From the NCBI GenBank assembly GCA_031769625.1, contig JAUIMM010000584.1, forward strand, positions 1 to 64,000: a stretch of 64,000 nt of DNA, read 5' to 3'. The first letter of the stretch is position 1, and each line of letters opens with the position of its first letter. This stretch comes from Taudactylus pleione (lineage: Eukaryota; Chordata; Amphibia; Anura; Myobatrachidae). The position numbers and the translations under genes were made by a program. Under the pieces are notes generated by a model, which worked only from the letters and a program-made list of their open reading frames with translations, had not been told where the DNA came from and did no database searches. Shown in pieces: positions 62,883-64,000 of this stretch.

Positions 62883-64000
62883 AAATATATACAGGCTGCC
62901 TCAGTGCGACTGGCGCTGTACCTACAGTGAGAGCTCCAGCGCTTTTCGTAAGTGATAGCGCAGTCAGCCGTCTGTCACTTACCTGACCTACAGTTAACGG
63001 AGCTTCAATACACATCTCCCCCTTGTGGGGGGAGGGGCAGGAGACCCGGACTCAGCCGGCGGCGGGACCCTTTTCTTCCCCGAGCAGGAGTGAGTCAGCG
63101 CTGCTACACAACGGACCCTCTTAATAAAAGGGGGAGTTGTTTATATTGTAAGCTGTCCCCTCTCCTTAAGAGGGAAGCGCGCTCCCTTGCCGGCGCTGGT
63201 CCGCGCTGCATACTCTTAAAAGAACACCTCTCCTGCGAAGCGGGAGAGGAGAGCCTCAGCTGATGTCCACTGCTCCAGTGAAATGACTCAGCGCTGTGCT
63301 TGCCGGCTATTGCTGCTGCGGAGCAATAAGGGGGAGAACCCTTACAAATGGCGCCGCTGTTGCAGGACGCGCCATAAGTTTCTTCCCCGAGCAGGATGTT
63401 TGTTTAGGGCAGGTCTCGACGCCGGGTCCGTGCGCTGATTAAGACAGCGGGACTTAGTAGCCACAGCAGCCCGCCATGTGTGAGGAGGGCAAGCGCGATC
63501 GGCGCTGCTAACGAGCTCTCCTATGCAGCAGCGCCGACAGCCGCGTGGTGCTCACAGCGCGGCAGTGAGGAGGAAGCCCGACTATAATAGGCGCCGCTAG
63601 ATTGCATGACACGCCTCCAGCAGCCCCAGCAACGACCGGGGCTGTAATTTGCGCCCTCGTGACTACAGCACCTGGTGACCCCCTTGTCCTGGTATCCGAA
63701 GTCAGGGAGAGGGTGGTGCGGGGGCAGGGGAAAGTCGGGCCCTCCTAACAGTGACTGTGTCACTGAGCCCAGCTATACTTCCACTGCTCCTGCTAATCAG
63801 GAGCAGTGGTCATACTTACAGCTGTTGCGGCCGGGAAGCTGGGCTGAGGGGGCGGAGAGGAACCCGGACACATGCCGGTGTCAGCAGTGGCGGGTCTTCT
63901 CGGGGTCCGATGACTCCTTTGTGTGTGCCCCCTCCTCAGGGTCACCGGACACAGGCTGCAGTAGCCGTGTGGTGCCCTTCCCGGCGGCTCCCACGTAGCA
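62883..64000. other. GC-rich leader-like region
   Basis: High GC with many GGCGCCG, CAGCGCTG and CCGGCG words; only compositional open frames. By position and style it resembles the leader of the 31-36 kb DIRS element and would be the 5' part of the element starting at 58448. The window ends before any terminal repeat. Confidence 0.4.

Larger units (their letters stand above)
58448..64000 (-). mobile_element. DIRS-like element lacking recognisable enzymes, cut by window
   Basis: The left terminus AAAACAGGATTTTGGTACTT...CACTGGA (58448-58508, 61 bp) is exactly inverted at 58791-58851. This is followed by CTCCTTCATCCACTAGGGG, the second ICR arm, which should match the right terminus outside the window. 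This is the 3' end of a DIRS element read on the minus strand. Where the recombinase should begin (58900 on) I recognise neither recombinase nor RT/RNase H; frames are short. GC-rich leader-like sequence occupies 62870-64000. It may be a non-autonomous derivative carrying about 4 kb of foreign or decayed sequence (59100-62850). The right end is beyond the window, so this is inferred. Confidence 0.7.

Overview
The window is a repeat-rich stretch of vertebrate nuclear DNA, most likely from an anuran amphibian (inference). The reasons are short, well conserved coding exons spread over very long introns, several tyrosine-recombinase (DIRS) retrotransposons, and a dense population of palindromic PIF/Harbinger-like and hAT-like miniature elements. 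There are no bacterial-type operons, and most open frames come from simple repeats or from antisense or out-of-frame reading of transposons.

The one clear host gene is BLTP2 (KIAA0100, the hobbit/SABRE/FMP27 family of bridge-like lipid-transfer proteins), on the minus strand. Seventeen consecutive internal exons can be placed between 40908 and 1491. Their splice sites and phases join without a break into about 1,335 codons, roughly the middle 60 percent of the family protein. The 5' exons are not found up to 64000, and the 3' exons lie beyond base 1.

The introns are filled with mobile DNA. At 31030-36122 lies a nearly complete DIRS element (minus strand) with inverted termini, an internal complementary region, an open RT/RNase H frame and an open tyrosine recombinase, but a shortened Gag. 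A decayed relative is at 20411-24640 (RT active-site motif deleted), an older one at 25983-26560, and a composite of two oppositely oriented remnants at 2190-6620. A different DIRS family begins at 58448 and runs off the right edge; it has the terminal and internal complementary repeats but no recognisable RT or recombinase. Short remnants of DIRS termini occur near 8600 and 37600.

The right third (41-58 kb) has no BLTP2 exon. Its main feature is a diverged direct duplication (44270-47125 and 53705-57545). Each copy preserves a possible two-exon, 78-codon plus-strand gene with matching splice phases and a downstream AATAAA. Around it are hAT-like elements with perfect 8-bp target duplications, Harbinger-like hairpins with TTA/TAA/CAA duplications, a 33-bp tandem repeat, a 430-bp palindrome and CCTAACCCTAA-type C-rich repeats. 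Family assignments rest on recognising protein and terminal motifs by eye; no database search was run.
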